NCBI GenBank assembly: GCA_963575745.1
Contig: CAUYUJ010009824.1
Location: forward strand, 27,501 to 77,500
Direction: 5' to 3'
Length of the DNA: 50,000 bases
Origin: Prorocentrum cordatum
Lineage: Eukaryota; Sar; Dinophyceae; Prorocentrales; Prorocentraceae
Below the pieces are notes generated by a model. The model worked only from the letters and a program-made list of their open reading frames with translations. It was not told where the DNA came from and made no database searches. How positions within the stretch are numbered: the stretch's first letter is position 1; each line of letters opens with the position of its first letter. Below, in pieces: positions 1 through 10,215 of this stretch. A program made the position numbers and the translations under genes.

Positions 1-157
1 AGGGATGGGGGGGGGGAGGTGGAGGGGGGGGGAGGAGGGGGGGGCGGAGGAGGCGGGCGCCCCCGGCCACTGGCCAGCCTGCCTGTTCGGCTCGGCCAGA
101 GGAGAAGGAGGAGGAGGAGGAGGAGGAGGAGGAAGAGGAGGAGGAGGAGGGCGAGGT
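1..157. repeat. G-rich and GGA low-complexity tract
   Basis: Runs of G followed by GGA/GGAGGA repeats. The frames that stay open here give poly-Gly/Glu/Arg only. No gene seen. Confidence 0.8.
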
Positions 158-225
158 GAGAGTTGCGAGGCTGTCTCAGGCGAAAGTGGCTTGACGGCCC
201 GAGCTCAGGGAATCTCGGAATCGCT
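158..225 (-). repeat. Inverted outlying unit of the 65-bp satellite
   Basis: Read on the minus strand this segment runs CCCTGAGCTCGGGCCGTCAA then GCCACTTTCGCCTGAGACA then CCTCGCAACTCT, matching the consensus of the direct array at 408-1335 over about 60 bp. About 180 bp of non-repetitive sequence (226-405) separates the two. Confidence 0.75.
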
Positions 226-407
226 GGCCTGGCTCGGCCACCGGCGAGCTCGGCCTGTGCGAATACTGTGCGTACCTGTGCAGTGCATGTGCGGGACGTG
301 CAAGAATGCCGGGGCCGGCGTTCGTCTCCGGACGCCGGCGCGTTCGCGTCCGGCCAGTTCCGCGTGAGACGTCGTCGGCAATTTGGAGGCCGACGTGCTT
401 TGACATG

Positions 408-1335
408 AAGTGATCTGGCCACCTTCGCCTGAGACATCCTCGCAACTCTGGTCTCGGAGATGCCCTGCCCCATGGTGGCCCGGCCACTTTCGCTTGAGAC
501 ATCCTCGGGATTCTGGGTTTCGAGACGCCCTGAGCTGAGGTGGTTAGACCACTTTCGCATGAGACATCCTCGCAACTCTGACCTCAGAGATCTCCTGCCC
601 CATGCTGGTCAGGCCACGGTCGCCTGAGACATCCTCGCAAGTCTCGATTCCGATATGCCCCGAGCTGAGGTGATCAGCCACTGTCGCCTGAGACATCCTC
701 GCAACCCTGATCTCAATGATGCCCTGCTCGATAGTGTCTCGGCCCCTTTCGCCTGAGACATCCTCGGAACTCTGGGTTCCGAGACGCCCTGAGTTGAGGT
801 GGTTAGACCACTTTCGCTTTAGACATCCTCGCCCGAGATGCCCTGAGTTGAGCTGTTCAGGCCACTTTTGCCTGAGACATCCTCGCAACTCTGACCTCAA
901 TGATGCCCTGCTCCATAGTGTCTCGGCCTTTTTCGCCTGAGACCCTCGCAACTCTGGGTTCTGAGATGCCCTGAGCAGGTGGTCAGGCCAGTCCTGCCTG
1001 AGACATCCTCGCAACTCTGGGCTCCGAGATGCCCTGGGCTGAGGTGGTCAGACCACTCTCCCCAGAGACATCCTCGCAACTCTGACCTCAGAGATCTCCT
1101 GCCCCATGGTGGTCAGGCCACTTTCGCTTGAGACATCCTCACAACTCAGACCTCGGAGGTGTCCTGCCCCATGGTCGTCTGGTCACCTTGACCAGCGACA
1201 TCCTCGCCACTCTGGTTTCCAAGATGCCCTGCCCCATGGTGATCCGGCCACGCTTGCCTGAGACATCCTCGGAACTCTGGGTTGCGAAATGCCCCGAGCT
1301 CAGGTGGTCAGGCCACTATCGCCTGCGACATCTCT
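408..1335 (+). repeat. 65-bp satellite array, about 14 units, two subtypes
   Basis: GAGACATCCTCGCAACTCTG recurs at about 433, 497, 563, 628, 693, 758, 868, 1003, 1067, 1131 and 1262. One subtype continues with ...CTCCTGCCCCATGGTGGTCA, the other with ...GCCCTGAGCTGAGGTGGTYA, and the two are interspersed. One unit near 822 is truncated. Units are 80-95% alike by eye. No protein function is suggested. Confidence 0.85.
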
Positions 1336-1545
1336 GCGGCATGTGCGGGCATGTGCGTCTATGCTTTCAGAGTTTTGCTTGACCGTGCATTCGACTGTGC
1401 GTCGGACGGTGTGGCATGTGCGCGCATGTGCGGCAATGCTGTTGAGGCTTTTGTATATTTGCATGGGCATGTGCATGCGACTGTGCGGCATGTGCCTGCA
1501 TGTGCGGCCCCTTCCGGACCACAATTTCAAAGTATAGAAGTGAGT
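1336..1545 (+). repeat. Degenerate GCATGTGCG-rich segment
   Basis: GCATGTGCG and close variants recur irregularly (1339, 1348, 1423, 1433, 1473, 1490, 1499). A shorter run of the same motif lies at 255-300. No gene seen. Confidence 0.5.
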
Positions 1546-1550
1546 CCGGT

Positions 1551-2018
<468 letters not shown>

Positions 2019-2184
2019 TACAATTTCATGGGCCCATCCAAGGTATCATACTTCGGGGAGTGTTGTCGAAATGTATATTGCTACTGTATGCTGTCTTGGT
2101 GACGTCCACGAGATTTCGTCGGGCGTCTTTGACGCCCACGTAGATCTGGGGACTCGGCTGGACACCCTGGTCCCTGCTTGTCTA

Positions 2185-2215
<31 letters not shown>

Positions 2216-3240
2216 TTCCCTCTCTATCCTCCCTCCCTCGTCATCCCACTTCGACATGGTCGCGCTTGCTCCTAGAGCTTACGAATGGTATTGCCATTGC
2301 CGCTCGTTCTTGACAACTTTTGCGTGTTTGAGTAACCATCGAATTGTTATGTTGTCTGGACCTGTGGTACCAGCATCCCGCCAATCTCAAGAAGGTGCCA
2401 AGACAGCCGTTATCCATGTGAATGGAATGATTGTGCAGATTCTTCTGGATGTTTGGCCCGTAACTTCCCGCGAGTATGATCGCGGGCTATTCTAGGGCCT
2501 CCCTTGTCTTTTATCCAGTGCAAGACACGGCCGCTACGGGTTCGACTTTGTTGACGTTTTCCCAGTTCACTCCTTCAAACTTCGTCTAGTCCATCCAACG
2601 TATCTGCCGTTGTGTACTGCTTCCTCTTGGGGTGTTTTGGGGCCCTCTTAGGTCGTTTTGGGGCGTTCAGGGGACCTCTGAGCTCGCTCTTGTGGCGTCT
2701 CGGCGCAATGCGGGGACCAATGGGGCCGTTCCGGCGGCCTTGGGCCCGCTTTTGGTCCCTTCGGCTGGCCACCTTGGTCCCGTCCCCATCCCTTCAACCA
2801 GCCGCTCAGATCCCTTTCCCCACATCCTCTCTGGAGACGTGCTTTTGGGAGGGCCAGTCATGGCGAGTTCGCATCCTTCCCTCTCCTCCTTCCTCGTCCC
2901 TTCCCCTCCCCCTTCCTCGCGTATCCCTCGAGTCCCCATCCAGGGTACAGCCACGTGGATTCTGGCGGCCAGGAATCTCCAGGAATCCGCCTCCCGGTGT
3001 GCAGGCGGAGGAGGCCACGGGCGAACTCTTCAGGACCTTTGGGGCACGCCTTCGGCGGCGAGACTCGCGGGAGCCCTTTTGTTGGGGGAGCGCGCCCCTT
3101 CTCTCGGCGCGCCTCGCTCGTGGCGCTGCCCGTCGATGGCGACCAGGACCTCGCACCCGGGCTGCCTCAGGATTCGGCGATGCCTCCTCGCGCGGCAACT
3201 GGAGGTATGTTATTTTACCTTCTCGCGACAGCGCCCCATG
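2019..3240. other. Gene-poor stretch with a weak ORF and a TTTTGGGG-rich segment
   Basis: A (CT)n run lies at 2180-2235. A small plus-strand frame at 2256-2495 (about 79 codons, from ATG GTC GCG to TAG) is not repetitive but matches nothing I know. At 2620-2760 degenerate GTTTTGGGGC/GCCTTGGG repeats resemble the CTTGGAGGCC family further right. The rest is GC-rich without a convincing gene. Confidence 0.4.
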
Positions 3241-3243
3241 CCT

Positions 3244-3345
3244 GTAACGGTCACGATCCGATAACGTCACGATCCGGTAGCGTCACGATCCGGCAACGTC
3301 ACGATCCGCAGGGCGGGAGGGGGCCGGTAACGTCACGATCCGCGC
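3244..3345 (+). repeat. 18-bp tandem repeat with CRE-like core (about 5 units)
   Basis: The unit GTAACGTCACGATCCG recurs with single-base changes four times back to back (3244-3309) and once after a G-rich gap (3326-3342). A further copy lies inverted at about 3396-3416. Each good unit contains ACGTCA/TGACGT, the core of bZIP (CRE) sites. A regulatory role is only a guess. Confidence 0.7.
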
Positions 3346-3433
3346 CGGCGCCGTGCAGTCATGCACACCCCCTGGCCATGCCCGGACGGCGCCGGCACGG
3401 ATCGCGACGTTATGAGCGGGGGCGGACCTCGCC

Positions 3434-3596
3434 AGTAATTCATCGAGCGCGTTCCATTACTCGCAAAGTGCCTACTTGCAAACGTCCGAAAAACACTTGT
3501 CTGCTTTGATGTAGTTTATCGTAGATCCCCCGCGGGGGATCCAGGCCATTTGCGAGTAGCCTCTTTGCGAGCAGTGGAACGCGCTCGTCTAGTAAT
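3434..3596. mobile_element. Inverted-repeat element G (151 bp) with AGTAAT flanks
   Basis: Left arm CGAGCGCGTTCCATTACTCG, then CAAAGTGCCTACTTGCAAA; right arm read on the minus strand CGAGCGCGTTCCACTGCTCG, then CAAAGAGGCTACTCGCAAA. The arms span about 40 bp each. AGTAAT at 3434-3439 and 3591-3596 is a likely 6-bp target duplication. The centre holds a palindrome, GATCCCCCGCGGGGGATC. Confidence 0.65.
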
Positions 3597-3660
3597 GGGC
3601 GTCAGCGCGACTCGTTAAAAAGCGCGATGCCGGTTTATTGTTAAGCCCATCTTCCTCAGC

Positions 3661-3818
3661 CACGCGCAGAGGGGGGTGGGGGGAGGGGGGAGGGCTTCTT
3701 AGAAGCACCCCTGGTTCTCAGAAGGCGCGGGCCTTTTATCTAGATGCGAGGCTGGCGCCTTCTCAGAAGCAGCTTCCTTCTAAGAAGCCCCCCCCCTCCC
3801 TCCACCCCCTTGTTCGCG
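3661..3818. mobile_element. Inverted-repeat element H
   Basis: Both ends are G/C homopolymer-rich followed by GGCTTCTTAGAAG (left, plus strand; right, minus strand). An inner pair, TTCTCAGAAGGCGC and GCGCCTTCTCAGAA, makes a second arm, so the segment can fold into a long hairpin. No clear target duplication seen. Confidence 0.55.
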
Positions 3819-3865
3819 CCACCAATTTGAGGACTGGCAAGACGAAGCCCTGAGAAACGACTCTT

Positions 3866-3983
3866 GAGATCTGGCCTGGCGAGCAGACCCCTGTGGAGCT
3901 TCCCGCCTAAGGCCCCCCCCGAATGAGATCTGGCCCTGCGAGCAGACCTCTGTGGAGCTTCCCGCCTGAGGCCCCCCCCCCCC
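3866..3983 (+). repeat. Two 59-bp tandem units
   Basis: GAGATCTGGC..GCGAGCAGACC..CTGTGGAGCTTCCCGCCT.AGGCCCCCCCC occurs at 3866 and again at 3925, nearly identical apart from the length of the C run. No gene evident from here to 4480. Confidence 0.75.
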
Positions 3984-4488
3984 CCGAAGACTGGCACGCG
4001 CGCGCCCGTCCACCAGCCGATGCACTGCGGACGTCCAACTCGTTCCCCCGGCGTGCCTTCCGCGAGCGATTTCTGGGCGTTGCGAAATGGGGGGGGGTCA
4101 TAAATGGGGGGGTGGCGAGGGTGGTCCGAAAAGGCACCCAAACGGTACCTACACCAGCCCCCTGGGGCTCCAGAGGGGCCCGAAAGTGGCACGAAAGAGG
4201 ACCGTTTCTGACCCCCTCATTTACGACCCCCCCATTGAGCCAAGCCCAGGATGATATGGATGTTTCGAGGAAACGTAAGACTCGAGTAAGCCAGAACTCG
4301 GGTTTGCCGACGCTTTTTGACGAGCGCGTCTTGGATCTTGACGGTCCAGTTTTCGTGGGATGTCTGCAGCGGGAGCCCGCGGCAAATTTTAGATTGGGTC
4401 CCGTCATTTTTGTGGTGGCCCCGTCAGGCTGATCCGAGTCCCCCGCACCAGAGTCTCATGTCTCCCCGAGTGTTGCCAGGTTGGCACG

Positions 4489-4848
4489 TTGGCGCATCCC
4501 GAGGCGGCGCCGATGTTCGACCCAGGAACGGTGCGGCACATCGGCAACATGTGCGTCATGCCATGTCGGAGCGGGGTCTGGAGGGCATCCAAGAGCACGA
4601 TGCGGTGCGCGGGGTACCGTGCTGGCGCGCGTCAGGACGCGGGCTGGCGCTCCGTGGGCCAGAAGTTCGGGGACCTGCTCACCTTCAAGAGGTCGGTCGC
4701 GGACGAGAAGCCCAAGGAGGGCGATGAGGCGGATCCACCGCCTCTCGTCGCCTCGGTTCGGCACCTGCTTCAGAGAGACGGGTGGTCATGTGCGGCGTGG
4801 AAGGCGGAGGATGAGGAAGAGGAGCAGGAGGAGGATCGGGAGGAGTAA
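4489..4848 (+). CDS. Possible ORF, unknown, acidic C-terminus
   Basis: An open frame of about 119 codons. It starts MAHPEAAPMFDPGTV and its middle has mixed, non-repetitive composition (...VGQKFGDLLTFKRSVADEK..., ...LVASVRHLLQRDGWS...). It ends in a Glu/Asp run (EDEEEEQEEDREE) just before a GAT microsatellite. I do not recognise the product. It could be one exon of a larger gene or chance coding potential in GC-rich DNA; both other plus frames are also partly open. The start is the first in-frame ATG and is not supported by any other signal. Confidence 0.25.
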   Translation: MAHPEAAPMFDPGTVRHIGNMCVMPCRSGVWRASKSTMRCAGYRAGARQDAGWRSVGQKFGDLLTFKRSVADEKPKEGDEADPPPLVASVRHLLQRDGWSCAAWKAEDEEEEQEEDREE

Positions 4849-4859
4849 CATGAGGTGCT

Positions 4860-5162
4860 GGCGAGGATGATGGTGATGCTGATGAGGATGACGATGATGC
4901 GGATGATGTTGATGCTGATGCCGACGATGATGCCGATTTTGGTGATCGTGCTGACGATTATAATGATGATGATCCTGATCATACACACTAATCATCATAT
5001 GCTGCTACTGGCTATGATTAGGATGCCGATCCTGATGATGATGCTGATGATGATAATGATGATGGTGATGATGATGATGATGTTGATGCTACTGCTGCTG
5101 CTGCTGACGATGATGATGATGATGCTGATGCTGATGATGATGATGATGACGATGACGATGAC

Positions 5163-5211
<49 letters not shown>

Positions 5212-5251
5212 GTGATGATGCTGATGCTGATGCTGATGCTGATGCTGATGC

Positions 5252-5295
<44 letters not shown>

Positions 5296-5296
5296 G

Positions 5297-5330
<34 letters not shown>

Positions 5331-5345
5331 AACGATGATGATGGT
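4860..5345. repeat. GAT/GAC microsatellite
   Basis: Impure GAT repeats with GCT and GAC variants, becoming nearly pure from 5110. The poly-Met and poly-His frames are artefacts. Confidence 0.95.
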
Positions 5346-5488
5346 GGCGCGGTTGTCGTTGAATTCTCATTTCCCCATGCCCGGTAACCATTGCTTTTGT
5401 GAATTTAAGTGCTTCGCACCCTGTTTTTTTACAAGGGAACGTGCGGTGTCACCAAACTGGGCCCCTGGCCCTGGTTTACAACAACAGC

Positions 5489-5713
5489 GGCTCCCGCCTG
5501 ATACTTCCTCACAATTTATTCCCAACTCGCGCTCTCGCGCGGGACTTCCTCACAATGTATGCAGGAATCGCGCTCTCGCGTGGGACCTCTTCGAAATGTA
5601 TTCAGACGCCGCGCCCTCGACACTCATGAATCACGCTCTCGCAGTGGATTTCCTGACGATTTACTTGGGAATCGCGCTATCGTTCGAGCTCTCCTCGCGA
5701 TTCATGCAGTAGG
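5489..5713 (+). repeat. 41-bp tandem repeat, about 5.5 units
   Basis: CGCGCTCTCGCG(C/T)GGGAC followed by TTCCTCACAATTTATTC-like sequence recurs about every 41 bp (5489, 5530, 5571, 5612, then 5632 after a partial unit, and 5673). Because 41 is not a multiple of three, neighbouring units are read in different frames. Confidence 0.7.
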
Positions 5714-6189
5714 CACGCTTCAACAATCCGCCTGCTCGACCTGGCCGCCCCTGGGCCCGCCTTCGACCCGCCCGTTAGGGTCTACCCGCCCGATCTGCCC
5801 GCTTGGTTCTGCTACGTGTGTTCTGCTTCGAGCCTCCTTCCTGCTACACTCTCGTGCTCCATTCTCCTCCTTCCCCCTGGCCCCCTTCCTTCCCATCCGT
5901 CCTCTCTTCCCCTGTCTTAGGGGCTGCACGAAGTGTGCGTTGCAGGTAAGCAAGGTTTTTTACTCCCCAAGGGGTAGGATCGAAGTCGATGAGGGCGGGC
6001 ATCGAGGGCTTGTGGTACACGTGTTGAATGGCATGCGAACAATTAACAGCGAACAGTGTTACCATGATTGTTGGTGTGGGTGTCGTCGACGTGGTTGCCG
6101 TTGTCGTTGGCGTTGTTAGTTTTACTGTACTATTATGACAAGTGTTGTTGTTGCTGCTGCTATTAGTTACTGTTGTTGTTGATGCCAAT
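5714..6189. other. No gene seen; GC-rich then GTT-rich spacer
   Basis: A pyrimidine-rich segment (5735-5925) resembles dinoflagellate intron sequence. From 6060 GTT/GTC triplets begin. I see no exon or repeat worth naming. Confidence 0.4.
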
Positions 6190-6545
6190 GGTGCTGCTGC
6201 TAATGATGACGATGGCAATGCTGCTGCTGATAGTGATGATGACAGTGCTGATGTTGATTACGACGATGGTGATAGTGATGGTGGTGGTGTTGAGGATTAA
6301 GCTGACGCGGATGATTATGATGATGAGTCTGATGATGATGATGATGATGATGATGACTTTGCTGATGCTTATGTTGACGATGATGCTGATGCTGAGGAGG
6401 ACGATGCTGTGGATGATGGTGATGATCTTGATGATGATGATTGTGCTGGTGAACATGATGCTCTTGTTGTTGATAATGATGATGGTGATGCTGCTGAGGA
6501 TACGATTGTGATGATGATGCTATGATGGTGCTGATGATGGTTTTC
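6190..6545. repeat. Impure GAT/GCT microsatellite
   Basis: Degenerate GATGATG(A/C)T triplets throughout. Frames of poly-Met/Leu or poly-Ile/Ser/His type only. Confidence 0.9.
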
Positions 6546-6823
6546 TTCTCACACTCGGCATACAACATCCAACGAGTTTGGGTACAAACTATGGGTGACT
6601 GGGCCACGCCTTGCTTGCGTGCGTCACACTTCGGCCTCCAGAGATCTCTGACCCCTGAGGAGACATCAAGAAACAAGCTCAGCGCTAACCTCCAAGAACC
6701 GACACCTCGAACCATCTCAGCACTAACATCCACAAAAAACAGCTGCCTCCTCATCTGCCTCGAATTCGTCTGAAGGGTGACCGTCCTCCGCGGCAAACCC
6801 CACGGGAGGACTCACACGGGCAG

Positions 6824-7494
6824 CTATTCATTGCCCATCTTGCGGACAAGGTTGCCCTTGGGGGCGCGTCCCTGCTTGCCTTCTGCTCCCATGCCCCTGA
6901 AGATCACTGAGAACGCGTGGTTCAGCTCCAGCAGCAGGCAGTTCTCTGGGAGTGGGAACGCGACCTCGAGGGGATGCGAGTGTATTTCGTTGAGCCCTGC
7001 CTCTTCCTTCGCCTTTTTGTACAAGGCCTCGGCTGTGTCTTTTCCCTTTGCGACCACGACCTTGCCTCGCAGGTCTATCGTCACTCTGGTCTTGTTGCCG
7101 TCGTAGGCCTTGCTGAATCCACAGACCTTGCACCACTCCTCTATCAGAATCAGGTCCTTGCAGGTGTCTATGTGCAACTTGAGCCGCTCTGCTGGGCATT
7201 GGAGGCCCTGGAGGTCGGGGGATACGCCCTGAGCGAAGAAGGTCTCGAAATCGCTCAGACGACTCCCAAACAGATGAAGATGTGGGCTCCCTAGGTTGGG
7301 GCCCCCTCTCTTCTCCTTGACCTCCGTATCGTACTGACCTGACTCTCGAACTTCAGCGTGCGGATTCGACTCTCGAGCTGCCTCAAGAGCTTCTGGTCGG
7401 AGGCTTCGTTCTCTGTGTTCAGCTTCCTGCTGGGCGGGGCGCCTTCCTCGCTGACAGTCGCCGCTCCTGATTTTTTTCCTTGAAGGAAGCCGCT
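6824..7494 (-). CDS. Two-exon gene fragment, coiled-coil start, unknown function
   Basis: This is the best spliced gene in the window. Exon 1 (7494 down to 7339) reads ...SRKLNTENEASDQKLL followed by RQLESRIRTLKFESQ, a charged heptad-like stretch typical of a coiled coil. It stops at CAG|GTCAGT, a strong donor. Exon 2 (7228 down to 6824) starts after a pyrimidine-rich CCTTCTTCGCTCAG acceptor, reads GVSPDLQGLQCPAERLKLHI... and ends ...GNLVRKMGNE then TAG. The 110-nt intron (7338-7229) contains an in-frame TAG, and its length (3n+2) accounts for the change of frame, so splicing is well supported. An alternative acceptor 21 nt further keeps the same phase. No ATG is seen before an in-frame TGA at 7497-7495, so the 5' end lies in another exon. 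Function unknown; the exon 2 product mixes hydrophobic and basic segments and carries paired Cys (EEWCKVCGF). Confidence 0.6.
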
Positions 7495-7749
7495 TCACTT
7501 CATCCCTCTTGGATGGAAACTCATCTCTGAAGCAAGAAATCTGGTGTTCGGGTAGTAGAGAAGGGATATGCTCGAGCTATAAATGCCAACGGAGCTGTTC
7601 GGTCGAATCCACTGGAATGTTACATATTGGGTACTGTGTTTCAGAGGCCTCCTGAATTTCAAGTTCTGATCTAGCTCGGTCTGGTATGCAATACCCTTTG
7701 GAGAAACTCGTGCTCATGTGATTGCTTGCTTGGCCTTGCTCTTGAACGC
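7495..7749. other. Spacer, nothing recognised
   Basis: Moderate AT content and no open frame of note. It may hold intron or upstream exon sequence of the minus-strand gene that ends at 6824. Confidence 0.3.
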
Positions 7750-7901
7750 CGATGATGATGCTGATGATGCTGCTGATGATGATGATGATGATGATGATGA
7801 TGGTGATGGTGATGATGATGAGGATGATGATGATGATGCTGGTGCTGATGATGATGATGCTGCTGCTGCTGATGATGATGATGACGACGATGATGATGAT
7901 T

Positions 7902-7940
<39 letters not shown>

Positions 7941-8168
7941 GTGATGGTGATGGTGATGGTGATGCTGATGATGATGATGATGATGATGCTGATGATGATG
8001 ATGATGATGCTGATGATGATGGTGATGATGATGGTGATGATGATGGTGATGGTGATGGTGATGGTGATGGTGGTGATGATGATGATGGTGATGATGATGA
8101 TGATGATGATGCTGATGATGATGATGCTGATGATGATGATGATGATGGTGATGCTGATGCTGATGATG
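7750..8168. repeat. GAT/GCT/GGT microsatellite
   Basis: About 420 bp of GAT repeat with GCT and GGT variants. All frames are open and repetitive (poly-Asp, poly-Met, poly-Ile). Confidence 0.95.
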
Positions 8169-8239
8169 GGTGTTCCTTCCCGGATGGCCGCCAGGCCCCG
8201 TGCCCCCTCCCCGGGCCGTGCGGGAGTTCCCTCCCCGCC

Positions 8240-8443
8240 TCTGCTCGGGGGCGGAAAAGAGGGGGGTGATGACGAGGGGGGGGTGGATATCATGGCGGGG
8301 GCCATGATATTTCCCCAGATTTCATGGCGCCCCTTCTTATTTCATCACGTCCCTGGCCCCCCCGCTGGGCCGCGCACACACCGCCGGTCATGATTTGCAC
8401 CCCCCGTTCTTGGACACCCCCCTCTTGGCCGCTTCCGATGTGC
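8240..8443 (+). mobile_element. MITE family A, copy 1 (194 bp)
   Basis: Element at 8245-8438. It opens TCGGGGGCGGAAAAGAGGGG and closes CCCCCTCTTGGCCGCTTCCGA, so the ends are inverted repeats; similarity continues inward for about 60 bp (AGGGGGGGGTG, ATCATG). An inner perfect palindrome, ATATCATGGC-GGGG-GCCATGATAT, is present. The flanking 5-mers TCTGC and TGTGC match at four of five positions. Confidence 0.85.
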
Positions 8444-8822
8444 CGCCTTTGGGCGGGATTTGCAGTCTGGTTCAGCCCCTGTCGCTCGTTGTCGTCCGTC
8501 GCCCGTCGCCGTGTCGTGTCCTGTCGCGGCCCCGGGGTCCGACCTCTTCCTCCCGGGTCCTTTGGGGCGAGCCAGGGCCCTGCCCGCTCTGCGCCGGCGC
8601 CTCCAGCCTTCTGATGCTCCAACCTGTTTTAGCCCTGATCAGCAGGAATAAGTTCGAGCGCCCGAAAGAGTACCGAAACTCAAGGATTTTCACGCGTCGG
8701 GCTCTGGGAGACACTCGTCCGACACGGCTTCGACACTGTTTTTCGAAACTCTTTTGACACTTATCGGGGTGCTCGGAATTATTTTTGCGATGTAGCCATG
8801 AAGTAGGACGGGAACAACATAA
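8439..8822. other. Spacer between MITEs, nothing recognised
   Basis: GC-rich and pyrimidine-biased to 8600, then mixed composition. No convincing exon. Confidence 0.3.
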
Positions 8823-8995
8823 TTGGGGGGTGGACAGAACCCCCAACAGTGACACGTCGATTCGTGAATTGTCCGTTTTCGGTTCTCGAGAGGGCGCCGT
8901 GGCCGCTATTTTCCAGGCTTGCGCCCGCCAGGTTTGGGCCTCAGGCCGTTTTCACTAAACCACGTTTTGCTAAAGGGGGGTCGGTCCATCCCCGA
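8823..8995 (+). mobile_element. MITE family I, copy 1
   Basis: The left end GGGGGGTGGACAGAACCCCC is mirrored at the right end (minus strand: TCGGGGATGGACCGACCCCC). It shares ACACGTCGATT.G.GAATTG, TTTCGGTT and GGCCGTTTTCACT with the copy at 23743-23895. No convincing target duplication here. Confidence 0.65.
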
Positions 8996-9185
8996 AGAAC
9001 TCCAGCCGTCGTCCCTCGCGAGATCGGTGCAGAGCACGCCGGGGCCCTCTGCGTGCCCTCCGGGCCGGGCCGCCCTGGCGCGAGCGGCGGGCCGTCCCGC
9101 GGGAAGAGGGCGGCTCGAGGCGGCGGCGTTGCGCGCGGCGGTGCCTTCCCCTGCGCTGAGGCATGGTGCTGGCATGCCAGTGGCC

Positions 9186-9390
9186 AAATATCGGGGGCGG
9201 CAAAGAGGGGGGCTGATGACGAGGGGGTGGGGGATATCATGGCGGGGGCCATGATATTTCCCCAGATTTCATGGCGCCTCTTCTTATTTCATCACGTCCC
9301 TGGCCCCCCCGCTGGGCAGCGCTCATGCCGCCAGTCATGATTTGCACCCCCCCTTCTCGGACACTCCCGTCTTGGCCGTTCCCGAAAATG
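9186..9390 (+). mobile_element. MITE family A, copy 2 (195 bp)
   Basis: Element at 9191-9385, about 90% identical to copies 1, 3 and 4, with the same ATATCATGGC/GCCATGATAT inner palindrome. Flanking 5-mers AAATA and AAATG differ at one base. Confidence 0.85.
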
Positions 9391-9828
9391 AGGATGCTGA
9401 TGCTGCCGATGACGATGAGAAAAACGACGAGGAGGATCATGGTGGTGATGATGATGGTGGCGGTGGTGCCGTTGTTGTTGCTGCTGCTGCTTTTGTTGTT
9501 GCTGCTCGTGTTGCTGTCGCCGTCGTTGTGGTTGTTTTTGTCGTCGTCGTCCATGCTTCTTTTATGGTTGTTGACGTTGTCCATTTTGTCGTTGTTGTCG
9601 TTGTTGTTGTCGTTGCCGTTGTCGTTGTCGTTGCTAGTGTTTTGTTGTTGTCGTTGTTATTGTTATTCCCCACATGTTTCGTGGGGTTCTGGTTTTCTTC
9701 CCTGCCGCGCCGCACCCGCGTCTCACACCTCCTCCCTCCTCTTCTCCTTCTCGCACCAGAGCAGGAGCACAGCACAGCACGGCACAGCACAGCTCACCGC
9801 ACAGCAGCACAGCACAGCACAACACAAC
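9391..9828. repeat. GTT/GTC triplet tract and CAGCA short repeat
   Basis: 9430-9670 is degenerate GTTGTCGTT. 9764-9828 is CAGCACAGCA-type repeat. A pyrimidine-rich stretch lies between. No gene. Confidence 0.8.
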
Positions 9829-10215
9829 GCCACAGGGGGTGCGCTGGGGGTGGGGGCCCTATGCGCTGTAGGCTCCCAGGGCGTGGCAGGACTGGCATTT
9901 CCTGGGCGCCGCAGGGGGTGCGCTGGGGGTGGGGGCCCTACGCGCTGCGTGGGGTGCGCTGGGGGTGGGGGCCCTATGCGCTGCAGGCTCCCAGGGCGTG
10001 GCAGGCGTGGCATTTCTTCGACGCCACAGGGGGTGCGCTGGGGGCGGGGGCCCTATGCGCTACAGGCTCGCAGGGCGTGGCAGGCGCGGCATTTCCTCGA
10101 CGCCACAGGGGGTGCGCTGGGGGTGAGGGCCCTATGCGTTGCAGGCTCCCAGGGCGTGGCGGGCGTGGCATTTCCTCGACGCCACAGGGGGTGCGCTGGG
10201 GGTGAGGGCCCTTTG
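9829..10215 (+). repeat. 79-bp tandem repeat, five units plus a 36-bp partial
   Basis: GCCACAGGGGGTGCGCTGGG begins units at 9829, 9908, 10023, 10102 and 10181, giving spacings of 79, 115, 79 and 79. The long spacing contains a 36-bp partial unit near 9944. The last unit is cut off by a GGA/CAG tract. Confidence 0.9.

Noticed and set aside
3661-3818. Target duplication for element H
   Set aside because: Flanks are G/C homopolymers; CGCGC-like matches on both sides are not aligned with the ends.
4855-5712. 285-codon Met/Leu-rich frame
   Set aside because: GAT microsatellite plus 41-bp tandem repeats; no unique protein sequence.
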